A stretch of 64,000 nucleotides of DNA from SG8-30 sp963695085 (GTDB taxonomy: Bacteria; Pseudomonadota; Gammaproteobacteria; Steroidobacterales; Steroidobacteraceae), in the NCBI GenBank assembly GCA_963695085.1, contig CAVOFV010000003.1, positions 558,001 to 622,000 of the forward strand, read 5' to 3'. Position 1 is the first letter of the stretch, and every line of letters begins with the position of its first letter. The position numbers were made by a program, and so were the translations under genes. Positions 16,862 through 25,179 of the stretch are shown here, one piece after another. The notes below the pieces were generated by a model. It was not told the origin of the DNA, ran no database searches, and saw nothing but the letters and a program-made list of their open reading frames with translations.

Positions 16862-18967
16862 ATGAAGCGCAGAAACTGTGACGAAAGTGGCAAAACGGCT
16901 GGCGCTCGCGGCAGCCGTCGCGGCGGCTCGCGGCGAGATGCGACGCGCGTCACATTTTCGGCAATCGGCGTCATCGCCGCCGCAGCCATGGCGGTCGGCG
17001 CCTGCAGCAGCGGTTCCCCGCAAGGCATCAACATCGGCAGCGGCCAGGTACCCGATCCCGTCGTCCTCGACTTCCCCATTGCCTACGTGAAGCGGCCCCT
17101 GCCGACGGGCAACGAGGACCTGCGCGAGCTGAGGACATTCCAGGCCGGCGCGGACGTGTGGGTGCGCGATCGCGCGGCGCCGGCCGCAGCCGAGCGCAAT
17201 ATCACTGTCGGCCTTACCGGCGGCGCGTGGGACGTGCGCGATCTCGACACGTCCTTCGACGGCAACAGGCTGGTGTTCGCGATGCGGGAGCCGTTGATCC
17301 CGGGCGCCGAGGAAAGCGAGCAACCCACGTGGAACGTATATGAGTACGATCGCGCCACCGACTCGCTGCGCCGCGTCATCGGCTCGGACCTGATAGCCGA
17401 GGAAGGACACGATGTCGCGCCGAACTACCTGCCTGACGGCAGGATCGTGTTCGCCTCGACCCGCCAGCGGCAGGCCAGGGCGACACTGACCGACGAGGGC
17501 AAGCCGCAGTTCGCCGCCCTCGATGAGGATCTCAACGAGTGGGCGTTCGTCCTGCACGTGATGAACGCGGACGGCGGCGGCATCCGCCAGATTTCGTCGA
17601 ACCAGAGCCACGACCTCGACCCGTCCGTGCTGCCCGATGGACGCATCGTGTTTTCGCGCTGGGACAATGCCTCCGGCAGCGCCATACACCTGTACTCCGT
17701 CAACCCGGACGGCAGTCGCCTCGAACTGCTGTACGGCGCAAACAGCCACGCCACCGGGTCCGGCGGCTCGACCGTGCAGTTCACCTCGACGCGCGCGCGT
17801 CCCGACGGCAGGCTGGTCGCCCTGATCCGGCCGTTCGGCGATACCGAGCTCGGCGGCGACCCGATCGCGATCGACGCCGGCACCTATGTCGAGAACACCC
17901 AGCCGACGCTCGCGAACGCGGGCCTCGCCGGACCCGCCCAGTCACGGCTGACGCCGAACGACGTACGCACCGTTCCCGGCGTGTCGCCGGGTGGACGGTA
18001 TGCGGCGGCATATCCCTTGTGGGACGGCACCGACCGCTTGCTGGTCAGCTGGTCGCTGTGCCGCGTCATCGAACTGGGCCGCACCCAGCCCTGCACCGCC
18101 GACCGCATCGCCAACCCGGCCAACCTGCCCGCGCTGCCCCTGTACGGCATCTTCGTCTGGGATCCGCGCGACGGCACGCAGCGGCCGGTCTTCACGCCGG
18201 CCGAAGGCGTCATGTATACGGACGTCGTGGCGCTGGCACCGCGCACGCCGCGGCCGCCAGTCATCCTCGACGCCGTCGCCGGCGTCGATTACGACGACAC
18301 GCTGGCCACCGAGGACGTCGGCATCCTCCATATAAGGAGCGTCTACGACGTCGACGGCGTCGACGTCGCGCCGGGCGGGATCTTGGCGCTGCGCGATCCG
18401 GCCCAGGCTGTCGCCAACCAGCGTCCTGCGCGTTTCCTGCGCATCGAAAAGGCGGTCGGCATTCCCGATGACGAGGTCCGAGATTTCCGTGGCACCGCGT
18501 TCGGCGCAGCCGGCGGACTCGGCATGCGCGAGATTCTCGCGTACGCACCCGTGGAACCGGACGGATCGGTCATGGTGAAGCTGCCCGCGGGCGTACCCTT
18601 CGCGGTGACCGTGGTGGACCGCGACGGACGGCGCACCTCGCCGCGCCACCTCAACTGGCTGCAGCTGCGCGCCGGCGAGACGCTGACCTGCAACGGTTGC
18701 CACGTTCCGGCCGGCGCGCAGACCGCGACTCCCGCGCGTTCGCACGGGCGCGGCGGGTCGTTCGCGTCGGTCAACCCGGGCGCACCGACCACCGGCCAGC
18801 CGTTTCCGAACACGGTCGCGGCGCTGTTCGCGAACCAGGGCGAGACCATGGCCGAGATGCGCGCGCGCATCAGCTGCCAGACCGACTGCGCCGCGCTGCG
18901 GCCTTCCGTGAATGTCGAGTACCAGGATTTCTGGACGGACCAGGCCTTGCGCCGGCAGGCCGCCTGA
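16862..18967 (+). CDS. Beta-propeller (PD40) heme lipoprotein, HzsA-related, 5' part of a frameshifted gene
   Basis: A 701-residue open frame. After a basic N-terminus comes a hydrophobic segment and a lipobox (AVGAC, C48). Residues about 90-450 contain WD40-like/PD40 repeats (two DGRIVF-type blades are easy to see). A heme motif CNGCH begins at C610. This architecture is that of proteins annotated as HzsA-related (hydrazine synthase alpha-like middle domain), which are widespread outside anammox bacteria and not evidence of hydrazine chemistry. The frame stops at 18967, but the family-like continuation is read in the next frame (to 19559), so the gene appears to have a +1 shift near 18945-18965. 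Confidence 0.75.
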   Translation: MKRRNCDESGKTAGARGSRRGGSRRDATRVTFSAIGVIAAAAMAVGACSSGSPQGINIGSGQVPDPVVLDFPIAYVKRPLPTGNEDLRELRTFQAGADVWVRDRAAPAAAERNITVGLTGGAWDVRDLDTSFDGNRLVFAMREPLIPGAEESEQPTWNVYEYDRATDSLRRVIGSDLIAEEGHDVAPNYLPDGRIVFASTRQRQARATLTDEGKPQFAALDEDLNEWAFVLHVMNADGGGIRQISSNQSHDLDPSVLPDGRIVFSRWDNASGSAIHLYSVNPDGSRLELLYGANSHATGSGGSTVQFTSTRARPDGRLVALIRPFGDTELGGDPIAIDAGTYVENTQPTLANAGLAGPAQSRLTPNDVRTVPGVSPGGRYAAAYPLWDGTDRLLVSWSLCRVIELGRTQPCTADRIANPANLPALPLYGIFVWDPRDGTQRPVFTPAEGVMYTDVVALAPRTPRPPVILDAVAGVDYDDTLATEDVGILHIRSVYDVDGVDVAPGGILALRDPAQAVANQRPARFLRIEKAVGIPDDEVRDFRGTAFGAAGGLGMREILAYAPVEPDGSVMVKLPAGVPFAVTVVDRDGRRTSPRHLNWLQLRAGETLTCNGCHVPAGAQTATPARSHGRGGSFASVNPGAPTTGQPFPNTVAALFANQGETMAEMRARISCQTDCAALRPSVNVEYQDFWTDQALRRQAA

Positions 18968-19559
18968 TGCCGCATTCGCTTATCGCTACAGCGACCTGCA
19001 GACGCCGGCGCCGACCCGCGCGGACTGTCAGCAGACCTGGTCGGCGCTGTGCCGCATCGTGATCCACTATCCCGATCACCTGCAGCCGCTTTGGGACCTG
19101 CAGCGCCTGGTGCTGGACACCGACGGGATCACGGTACTCGAGGACCGCAGCTGCCTGACCTGCCACAGCCCTCGTGACGCCCAGGGGGCCGTGCGTGTGC
19201 CCGCCGGGCAACTGGACCTTTCCGGCGATCCGTCGCCCGAACAGGCGGATCACCTGGTTTCGTACCGCGAGCTGCTGTTCACCGACAATCAGCAGGAACT
19301 GGTGATGGGCGCCCTTCAGGACGTGCTGGTGCCGGGCCCGCCGGATCCGGTCACCGGTGCGCCGACCCTGGTTCCCGTGCCTGTACCGCCGTCCATGAGC
19401 GCTGCCGGCGCCTTGTCCTCCGGTCGCTTCTTCAGCCGCTTCGGCGCGGGCGCCAGCCATGCCGGCTTCCTGAGCCCGGCGGAACTGCGGCTGATTGCCG
19501 AGTGGCTGGACATCGGCGCGCAGTACTATAACGACCCCTTTGCAGCGCCGGTGAATTGA
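18912..19559 (+). CDS. 3' part of the frameshifted PD40 heme protein gene
   Basis: This frame carries what reads as the natural C-terminus of the preceding protein: the segment DAAFAYRYSDL directly continues the WTDQALRR end of the upstream frame. A second heme motif CLTCH follows at about residue 86 of this frame, and the end is helical. The ATG at 18912 lies inside the upstream frame and is probably not a real start. Restoring one reading frame by removing one base between about 18945 and 18965 gives a protein of roughly 890 residues with two CXXCH motifs. Either a true mutation or a sequencing error. Confidence 0.65.
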   Translation: MSSTRISGRTRPCAGRPPDAAFAYRYSDLQTPAPTRADCQQTWSALCRIVIHYPDHLQPLWDLQRLVLDTDGITVLEDRSCLTCHSPRDAQGAVRVPAGQLDLSGDPSPEQADHLVSYRELLFTDNQQELVMGALQDVLVPGPPDPVTGAPTLVPVPVPPSMSAAGALSSGRFFSRFGAGASHAGFLSPAELRLIAEWLDIGAQYYNDPFAAPVN

Positions 19560-19562
19560 CCC

Positions 19563-20297
19563 GTGCGAATCCTGCTGCTTGCGATGCTCGTGTTCGTCAT
19601 GCCGCCCGTGGTGGCGGCTGCGGCGACGCCGGTCACGGTCAGTGTCGCGGATCCCTACCTGGAGATGCACACCGGCCCCGGTCGTGGCTATCCGATCACC
19701 CACGTCGTGCCCCGCGGCGAGGAAATCAGCGTGCTCAAGCGGCGCACCGACTGGTTCAAGGTGCGTGACCAGCGCGGCCGCGAGGGCTGGGCGCACCGCG
19801 ACCAGATGGCCGAGACCCTGACGCCGGCAGGCACCGCGCTGCCGATCGATGACCCCGGTCGCGAGCAGTTCGGGGAGCACCGCCGCGAAATCGGCATCCT
19901 GGCCGGCGACTTCGGCGGTGCCAATATCATCACGGCCTACGGCGCGTATGCGTTCAACCCGCACCTCGCGGGCGAGATCCGCCTGTCGCACCTGCTCGGC
20001 AGTTCCTCCGACGGGCAGATCGCTGCCATCGGCCTCACCCACGTGTTCCGGCCCGACTGGCGCATACAGCCGTTCGTGTCGATCGGCACCGGGGCGATCC
20101 GTATCAAGCCGAAGGCGACGCTGGTGCAGACGCCCGGCCGCACCGAGCAACTCGCCTATGTAGGCGCCGGCGCCAAGGCCTACCTGGCCCGTCGCCTCAT
20201 CTTTCGTGCCGAATACAACAAGTACGTCGTGATCACCGACCGTGACGACAACGAGGAAGCCGACGAATGGAAACTCGGATTCGCATTCTTCTTCTGA
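19563..20297 (+). CDS. Exported protein with an SH3b domain and a small outer-membrane barrel
   Basis: 244 residues from a GTG at 19563, 3 bases after the preceding stop. A signal peptide (about residues 1-20) is followed by a bacterial SH3-like domain (about 25-82; H-T-G-P-G and G-W-A-H motifs), usually a peptidoglycan or peptide binder. A C-terminal beta-barrel-like domain (about 105-244) ends in Phe-Phe-Phe. The combination suggests a small outer-membrane barrel tied to the cell wall. It overlaps the next barrel gene by 31 bases. Confidence 0.75.
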   Translation: MRILLLAMLVFVMPPVVAAAATPVTVSVADPYLEMHTGPGRGYPITHVVPRGEEISVLKRRTDWFKVRDQRGREGWAHRDQMAETLTPAGTALPIDDPGREQFGEHRREIGILAGDFGGANIITAYGAYAFNPHLAGEIRLSHLLGSSSDGQIAAIGLTHVFRPDWRIQPFVSIGTGAIRIKPKATLVQTPGRTEQLAYVGAGAKAYLARRLIFRAEYNKYVVITDRDDNEEADEWKLGFAFFF

Positions 20298-20941
20298 CAG
20301 CTGTGCTCACCCTGGCGGGATGCGCAGCCATGCGCGGCGCCGAGCCGCCGGTCGAGCCGGCGGCAGCCGGCGGCGATGCGGAATCGCCGTCGGTGATTAC
20401 GCCGCAGGTCGAGCGGCGCAGGATCCGCGTGGCCGACATCGACACCGAGAACTGGGAGGTCGGCGTTTCCGTCGGCTCGCTCTCGGTCGAGGATTTCGAG
20501 GTCAACGTCCTGTACGGGGCGAGGCTCGCCTACCATTTCAACGAGGATTTCTTCGCCGAGGGCATCTTCGGTACGTCGGACGCAGGCACGTCGAGCTACG
20601 AGCGCCTGTCGGGCAGCGCCCCGCTGCTGACGAACAGCGAACGGACCTTCAGCTACTACAGCCTGGGCTTCGGCTGGAACGCGCTGCCCGGCGAGGTCTT
20701 CCTGGGCGGCAAACGCGCCTACAACAGCGCCGTATACCTGACCGCCGGCGCCGGCGCGACGCGGTTCGCCGGCGACGACCGCTTCACGGTCACGCTGGGC
20801 GCCGGCGCACGCGTGCTGCTGAGGGACTGGCTGGCGGTCCACCTGGACATCAGGGACCACATCCTCGAAGTGGACATCGTCGGCCAGAACAAGGAGACGC
20901 ACAACTACGAGGCGAGCGTCTCGCTGACGGCGTTCTTCTGA
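20267..20941 (+). CDS. Outer-membrane beta-barrel lipoprotein
   Basis: 224 residues starting inside the preceding gene, with GAGGAAG 7 bases before the ATG. A lipobox (TLAGC) lies at residues 15-19. A Pro/Ala linker follows, then an eight-strand-like barrel domain from about residue 60 ending in Phe-Phe. The pattern fits the outer-membrane barrel family first noted in Myxococcales (TIGR04565 type), although I infer this by eye. It pairs with the upstream SH3b-barrel protein, which has a similar C-terminal barrel. Confidence 0.75.
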   Translation: METRIRILLLTAVLTLAGCAAMRGAEPPVEPAAAGGDAESPSVITPQVERRRIRVADIDTENWEVGVSVGSLSVEDFEVNVLYGARLAYHFNEDFFAEGIFGTSDAGTSSYERLSGSAPLLTNSERTFSYYSLGFGWNALPGEVFLGGKRAYNSAVYLTAGAGATRFAGDDRFTVTLGAGARVLLRDWLAVHLDIRDHILEVDIVGQNKETHNYEASVSLTAFF

Positions 20942-20961
20942 GCAAGCGGAGACCAGGAAAC

Positions 20962-21474
20962 ATGTACAGCAACCGCCGGACTGCCCTGCTTGCCGTTTTC
21001 ACCGGGCTCGCCGCGTTCGCTGCGACGGCCTGGTCCGGGTCGCCGCTCAATGTGCCCGCGCCGGCCTTCGAGCTGCAGACCCGTGCCGGCAGCAGCATCC
21101 GGCTCGACGAACTGCGCGGACAGGTCGTCATGATCAACTTCTGGGCCAGCTGGTGCGGCCCGTGCCGCCAGGAATTCCCGATCCTCGACCAGATGTACCG
21201 CAAGTACAAGCCGCTGGGATTCACGCTGCTGGCGGTCAATGTCGAGAGCGACCGGGCCGACGCCGAGCGCTTTCTGGCCGGGACGCCGGTCTCGTTTCCC
21301 GTCGCCTGGGACGTGGACAACAAGGTCAGCGGCGCCTACGGCGTGTCCGCCATGCCCACCACGCTGATCGTCGACCGCAAGGGCCGGGTTCGCTGGGTGC
21401 ACCTGGCCTACAAGCCGGGTGACGAGAACGAATACCTGAACCAGGTCCGCGCGATGCTGAGGGAAGCGCCATGA
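20962..21474 (+). CDS. TlpA/ResA-like thiol-disulfide protein
   Basis: 170 residues from the ATG at 20962; the open frame upstream belongs to the barrel gene. The signal peptide spans about residues 1-26. The thioredoxin fold carries WCGPC with a preceding N-F-W-A-S, and the cis-Pro loop reads MPTTL. It should act as a periplasmic reductase. It is followed by the DUF4266 lipoprotein gene with an ATGA overlap and then by DUF3570 and apbE, a conserved neighbourhood linked to extracytoplasmic flavinylation. It is a second TlpA-type protein in the same locus, after the one at 10740-11252. Confidence 0.88.
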   Translation: MYSNRRTALLAVFTGLAAFAATAWSGSPLNVPAPAFELQTRAGSSIRLDELRGQVVMINFWASWCGPCRQEFPILDQMYRKYKPLGFTLLAVNVESDRADAERFLAGTPVSFPVAWDVDNKVSGAYGVSAMPTTLIVDRKGRVRWVHLAYKPGDENEYLNQVRAMLREAP

Positions 21475-21698
21475 AGCAGTTTCGCGCCGTATTGCTGGTG
21501 TTGCTCGCCGTAGCGTCGGCCGGCTGCGGGCGGCTGGAACCCTGGGTCAAGCCCTACGAGCGCGAGCGGCTCGCCGACCCGATCATGGCCTGGAGTCGCG
21601 ACCCCATTTCAGCGTCCTATGTGCGCCACGTCTACGAGTCCCGCGAGGGCGCCCGCGGCGCGATGGGCGGTGTCGGCGGCGGCTGCGGATGCAACTGA
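21471..21698 (+). CDS. DUF4266 small lipoprotein
   Basis: 75 residues: a lipoprotein signal (lipobox ASAGC, Cys19), the W-V-K-P-Y-E-R segment typical of DUF4266, and a Gly/Cys tail ending GGGCGCN. Small size, lipobox and tail match this family. It overlaps the TlpA gene by 4 bases and ends 8 bases before the DUF3570 gene. DUF4266, DUF3570 and ApbE often co-occur. The protein itself has no obvious SGAT-type flavinylation motif. The tail cysteines could be a metal or thiol site served by the neighbouring TlpA (inference). Confidence 0.85.
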   Translation: MKQFRAVLLVLLAVASAGCGRLEPWVKPYERERLADPIMAWSRDPISASYVRHVYESREGARGAMGGVGGGCGCN

Positions 21699-21706
21699 GG
21701 CCCGCC

Positions 21707-22840
21707 ATGTACACACGCCTGCTCGGGATCCTCATCGGCTGCGCGGCGCTGGCACCGGCACTGGCCGACGTGCTGGAAGACGACCGCGCCGACCTGATGT
21801 ACCACCGCTACGACGGCGGCGGCGTGATCATCGACGGACCCGCCGTCCTGGTCCGCAAGAAGTTCGCGGAACAGTATGCCGTCAGCGCAAGCTACTACGT
21901 CGACCTCGTGTCGAGCGCCTCGGTCGACGTGGTGACGACGGCCAGCCCCTACGACGAGGAACGCACGGAGTACGGTCTCGGCTTCGAGTACCTGCGCGGC
22001 AAGGTCATCTACAACCTCGGATTCTCCAACAGCACGGAGAACGACTACGAGGCCGACACCGCGCATGCCTCGATCAGCCAGAACATGTTCGGCGACCTGA
22101 CCACCGTCTCCCTGTCCTTCGCCCGCGGCTGGGACAAGGTCTCGCGCCGCGGTGACGCCGTGTTCAGCGACCGGCTGAACCGGCGCGTCTACGGCATCGA
22201 TCTGTCGCAGATCGTGACGCGGTCGCTGATCGCCGGGCTGTCCTGGGAGACGATCACCGAGGAAGGCTTCCTGAACAATCCGTACCGGTCCGTACGGTAC
22301 GTCGATGCGGATGCGGCGAACGGCTACTCGTACGAGCCGGAGCGGTACCCGCGCACGCGGACCGGCAACGCCGTCGCCCTGCGCGGGCGCTGGTTCCTGC
22401 CCTATCGCGCGGCGCTGCAGGCCGAGTACCGCTACTACGCGGACGACTGGGCCATCCGCGCGCACACCGCCGAGCTCGGCTACACGCACCCGTGGGGCGA
22501 CAAGTGGATCTTCGAGGCCCACTACCGTTACCACACGCAGGACGGTGCGGACTTCTACGGCGACTTGTTTCCGCGGCAGAACTTCCAGAATTTCCTGGCG
22601 CGGGACAAGGAACTGTCGACGATGTCCAGCCAGACCGTGGGTGTCGGGGCGAGCTACCAGTTCACGATGCCGTGGCTCAGGTTCCTGAGCAAGAGCACCG
22701 TCAACTTCAAGTACGACATGATCATGTTCAGTTACGACAACTTCCGCGACCTGCGCGCGACCGGACTAGCCGCGGGGACCGAGCCGCTCTACAGCTTCAA
22801 CGCCAACGTCATCCAGCTGTTCTTCTCCGGCTGGTTCTGA
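21707..22840 (+). CDS. DUF3570 outer-membrane barrel protein
   Basis: 377 residues from the ATG at 21707; the frame also has an ATG at 21689 inside the DUF4266 gene. A signal peptide ends near ALA (about residue 20). The rest is long antiparallel beta-strand pattern with many Tyr, Arg and Asp and ends in a W-F pair, as expected for an outer-membrane barrel. The composition and context (DUF4266 before, apbE convergent after) match DUF3570. It may be the outer-membrane component of a flavin-dependent extracytoplasmic redox system. It ends 5 bases before the apbE stop. Confidence 0.82.
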   Translation: MYTRLLGILIGCAALAPALADVLEDDRADLMYHRYDGGGVIIDGPAVLVRKKFAEQYAVSASYYVDLVSSASVDVVTTASPYDEERTEYGLGFEYLRGKVIYNLGFSNSTENDYEADTAHASISQNMFGDLTTVSLSFARGWDKVSRRGDAVFSDRLNRRVYGIDLSQIVTRSLIAGLSWETITEEGFLNNPYRSVRYVDADAANGYSYEPERYPRTRTGNAVALRGRWFLPYRAALQAEYRYYADDWAIRAHTAELGYTHPWGDKWIFEAHYRYHTQDGADFYGDLFPRQNFQNFLARDKELSTMSSQTVGVGASYQFTMPWLRFLSKSTVNFKYDMIMFSYDNFRDLRATGLAAGTEPLYSFNANVIQLFFSGWF

Positions 22841-22845
22841 GGAAG

Positions 22846-23817
22846 TTACGGCGGCGCCAGTCCCGACGAGTACAGCACCTTGCCGTCGCTCCGCACGATG
22901 ACCGCGTCCACGTCGCCGAGCCGCTCGACGAGCTCGATCCCCGCTTCCGGTCCCATCACGAAGACGCTGGTGGAGAGGCCGTCGGTGGTCGTCGCGTCCG
23001 GACCGATGATGGTCACCGAACGCACCCCGCCCGCGCTGCGGCCGGTGTGCGGGTTGATGATGTGGTGGTGGCGCTGGCCGTCCTCGTCGAAGTACCGCTC
23101 GTAGTCGCCGGACGTCGAAATCGCCGCATCCACGATCGGGATCCTCGCAATCACCCTGTCCGCATCATCAGGATGGCGGATGCCTGTCACCCATGGCCGG
23201 CCGAACCGGTCGCCGATGACCCGGCTGTCGCCGCCTGCCGTGACGCTGGCACGCTCGACGCCGAGCGCCTGCAGGATCGCAATGGCGCGATCCACCGCGT
23301 AACCCTTGGCGATCCCGCCCAGGTCGATGCGCACCCCCGGCTGGCTGAAGCGCACCGTCGCTGCGTCGCGATCGACGATGACGTGCCGCCAGTCGATCGC
23401 GCCGAGGCCAGCCACGATCTGCTCGTCGGTCGGCCTGTGGCGGGCGCGATAGTCGTACAGGTAACCGACGCTGGCGTAAGTGATGTCGAACGCCCCGCCG
23501 GTGAGCTCGGAGAGCCTGCCTGCCCGCTCGATCAGCTCGGCCAGTTCCCGGTCGACCTGCAGCGGGCCCTGGGCCGCCCGTGCGTTGATCTGCGACAGCT
23601 GGCTCTCGGGCTTGTAGTGCGACATGAGCACGTCGACCCGCCGCATCTCGTCCAGCACCGCGTCGATGGCCTGCTCCGCGGTGGCGGCATCGTCGTGCCA
23701 CAGCTCCACCGCGATGCGCGTGCCCATGATCGGCGCCTCGCGATGGTGCCAGTCGGCGCGGGCCGCCAGCGTGGACAGGGCCAGGGTAAGGAAGACGGCA
23801 GTCTGTGCTATTCGCAT
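22846..23817 (-). CDS. apbE: FAD:protein FMN transferase (ApbE)
   Basis: 323 residues from the ATG at 23817 (an in-frame ATG also lies at 23838). After a signal peptide the protein shows the ApbE signatures: M-G-T near residue 32, L-G-G-I-A-K-G-Y, S-T-S-G-D-Y, I-I-N-P-H-T-G and D-G-L-S-T-S. These form the FAD and Mg sites. ApbE transfers FMN from FAD to Thr or Ser of target proteins outside the cytoplasm. It is encoded convergently to DUF3570, 5 bases apart. No typical FMN-acceptor motif (S-G-A-T-x-T) was seen in the neighbouring proteins, so its target may be elsewhere or atypical. Confidence 0.95.
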   Translation of the reverse strand: MRIAQTAVFLTLALSTLAARADWHHREAPIMGTRIAVELWHDDAATAEQAIDAVLDEMRRVDVLMSHYKPESQLSQINARAAQGPLQVDRELAELIERAGRLSELTGGAFDITYASVGYLYDYRARHRPTDEQIVAGLGAIDWRHVIVDRDAATVRFSQPGVRIDLGGIAKGYAVDRAIAILQALGVERASVTAGGDSRVIGDRFGRPWVTGIRHPDDADRVIARIPIVDAAISTSGDYERYFDEDGQRHHHIINPHTGRSAGGVRSVTIIGPDATTTDGLSTSVFVMGPEAGIELVERLGDVDAVIVRSDGKVLYSSGLAPP

Positions 23818-24139
23818 TTGTGGTCCCATGTGGGCCATGCGCCGGTTGGCGCGTCACCAAGAGCCTACAATGCCGTGAATTCCGCCGCCATCGAAGGAGC
23901 CTGTGGACGCCGCTCCAGTCCGGACAAGCGCCCGCGGCATCGGCGAATCGGCGTATTCGCGACCGCGGCCAGGCCCACATCCGTGCCGGCTTTCGGAAAG
24001 CCTTGCCCACCCGACCCACGGAACGCATCATGCCGACGACCTGCGGCGCCCGCCCGGCCGCCCGGTATCGGCTGACGATGCCGCGAGACATGGATGCAGA
24101 GTCTGGCGGACGCTGCGAACTCGACAAGGGGAATCAGTC
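23818..24139. other. Intergenic gap between apbE and the MBL-fold gene
   Basis: 322 bases separating two divergent genes. I see no convincing gene. A TACAAT hexamer at about 23863 on the plus strand lacks a good -35 box. A short GCGCC/GGCGC inverted repeat (about 23839-23853) lies in the apbE leader. The region otherwise looks like degraded or non-coding sequence with coding-like GC. Confidence 0.4.
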
Positions 24140-25120
24140 GTGCCGCGAACAATCCTCTGCGTGTTCGTACTGGCTGCGTCATTCGGTGCCGACTGCCCGG
24201 CTGCTTCCGAGATTGCGCCGGGCGTTGACCTGCTGCCCGGTGCCTTCATTCCGGGATCCCAGCCGGATGGCAACACCGTAGTCCTGCGTGGCAGCGACGG
24301 ACTGGTGGTCATCGATACCGGGCGCCACGCAGATCACACGGCGGCGATAGTGGAGTTCGCGCACTCCGTGAACATGCCGGTGCGTGTCGTGGTCAACACG
24401 CACTGGCATCTCGATCACGTCGGCGGTAATCCCCGGTTGCGCGCTGCGTTTCCCGGCTTGCTGGTGGTGTCCAGCGACGCGATCGAGGGCGCGCTGCGGG
24501 GCTTTCTGGCCGACTACCGCAGGCAGCTTGAGGAAATGGTCAGCAGCGCCGCGACGCCGGAGGCAGCCCAGCCATTCCGCAACGAGCTGGCGATCCTGGA
24601 CGACGGGCCGGCATTATTGCCCGACGACTTTGTAAGCGCCTCGAGCCGCCGCACGCTCGCTGGCCGGGAGGTTGACCTGCACCTCGAGAGTCATGCGGTC
24701 ACCGCCGGCGATCTCTGGCTGCTCGATCCGGCGACGCGAGTCCTGGTTGCGGGGGATCTCGTGACTTTGCCGGCGCCGTTCTTCGACACCGCCTGCCCGG
24801 CGCGTTGGCAGGAGGCGCTGGCGCGTCTTGCAGCGATCAACTTCACAACGCTCGTTCCTGGTCACGGTGCGCCGATGGATCGCCCCGCATTCGACACTTA
24901 TCGTGCCGCGTTCGACGGCTTACTTGACTGCGCGGCGACACAGCGGACGCCGAGCGAGTGTGCCGAAGGCTGGCTTTCCGCGGCCGGCGGACTCATTCCC
25001 GAGGCTGATCGGCGGCTCGCGCGCGGGCTCGCAGGTTACTACGTGGAACAGAGCCTGCGCGCCGCCCCTGCCAAGGTGGGCGCGCTGTGTGGTGAGCCGA
25101 TGGCGACGGAGACGCACTGA
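24140..25120 (+). CDS. Exported metallo-beta-lactamase-fold hydrolase
   Basis: 326 residues from the GTG at 24140, which has AAGGGG 8 bases upstream and gives a clean signal peptide ending near PAAS. The metal site HWHLDH (H-x-H-x-D-H), a downstream AGD and a P-G-H-G-A mark the MBL fold with two zinc ions. Family members include beta-lactamases, quorum-quenching lactonases and other hydrolases; the substrate cannot be told here. The C-terminal about 60 residues are an extra helical extension. Adjacent genes give no clear pathway link. Confidence 0.85.
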   Translation: MPRTILCVFVLAASFGADCPAASEIAPGVDLLPGAFIPGSQPDGNTVVLRGSDGLVVIDTGRHADHTAAIVEFAHSVNMPVRVVVNTHWHLDHVGGNPRLRAAFPGLLVVSSDAIEGALRGFLADYRRQLEEMVSSAATPEAAQPFRNELAILDDGPALLPDDFVSASSRRTLAGREVDLHLESHAVTAGDLWLLDPATRVLVAGDLVTLPAPFFDTACPARWQEALARLAAINFTTLVPGHGAPMDRPAFDTYRAAFDGLLDCAATQRTPSECAEGWLSAAGGLIPEADRRLARGLAGYYVEQSLRAAPAKVGALCGEPMATETH

Positions 25121-25179
25121 GCGGTTCGTGGACGAGCCAGGCCGCGGCGCGGCGACCTGGATGATGGCGATCGGCCCGC

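Noticed and set aside
18940..18970. Programmed +1 frameshift in the propeller/heme gene
   Set aside because: No slippery codon with an in-frame early stop or stimulatory structure of known type is visible, and a second gene shows the same kind of break, so error or mutation is simpler.
16862..19559. Hydrazine synthase (anammox) function for the HzsA-related protein
   Set aside because: The HzsA-like propeller fold is widespread in non-anammox bacteria, and no HzsB/C or other anammox gene is present.
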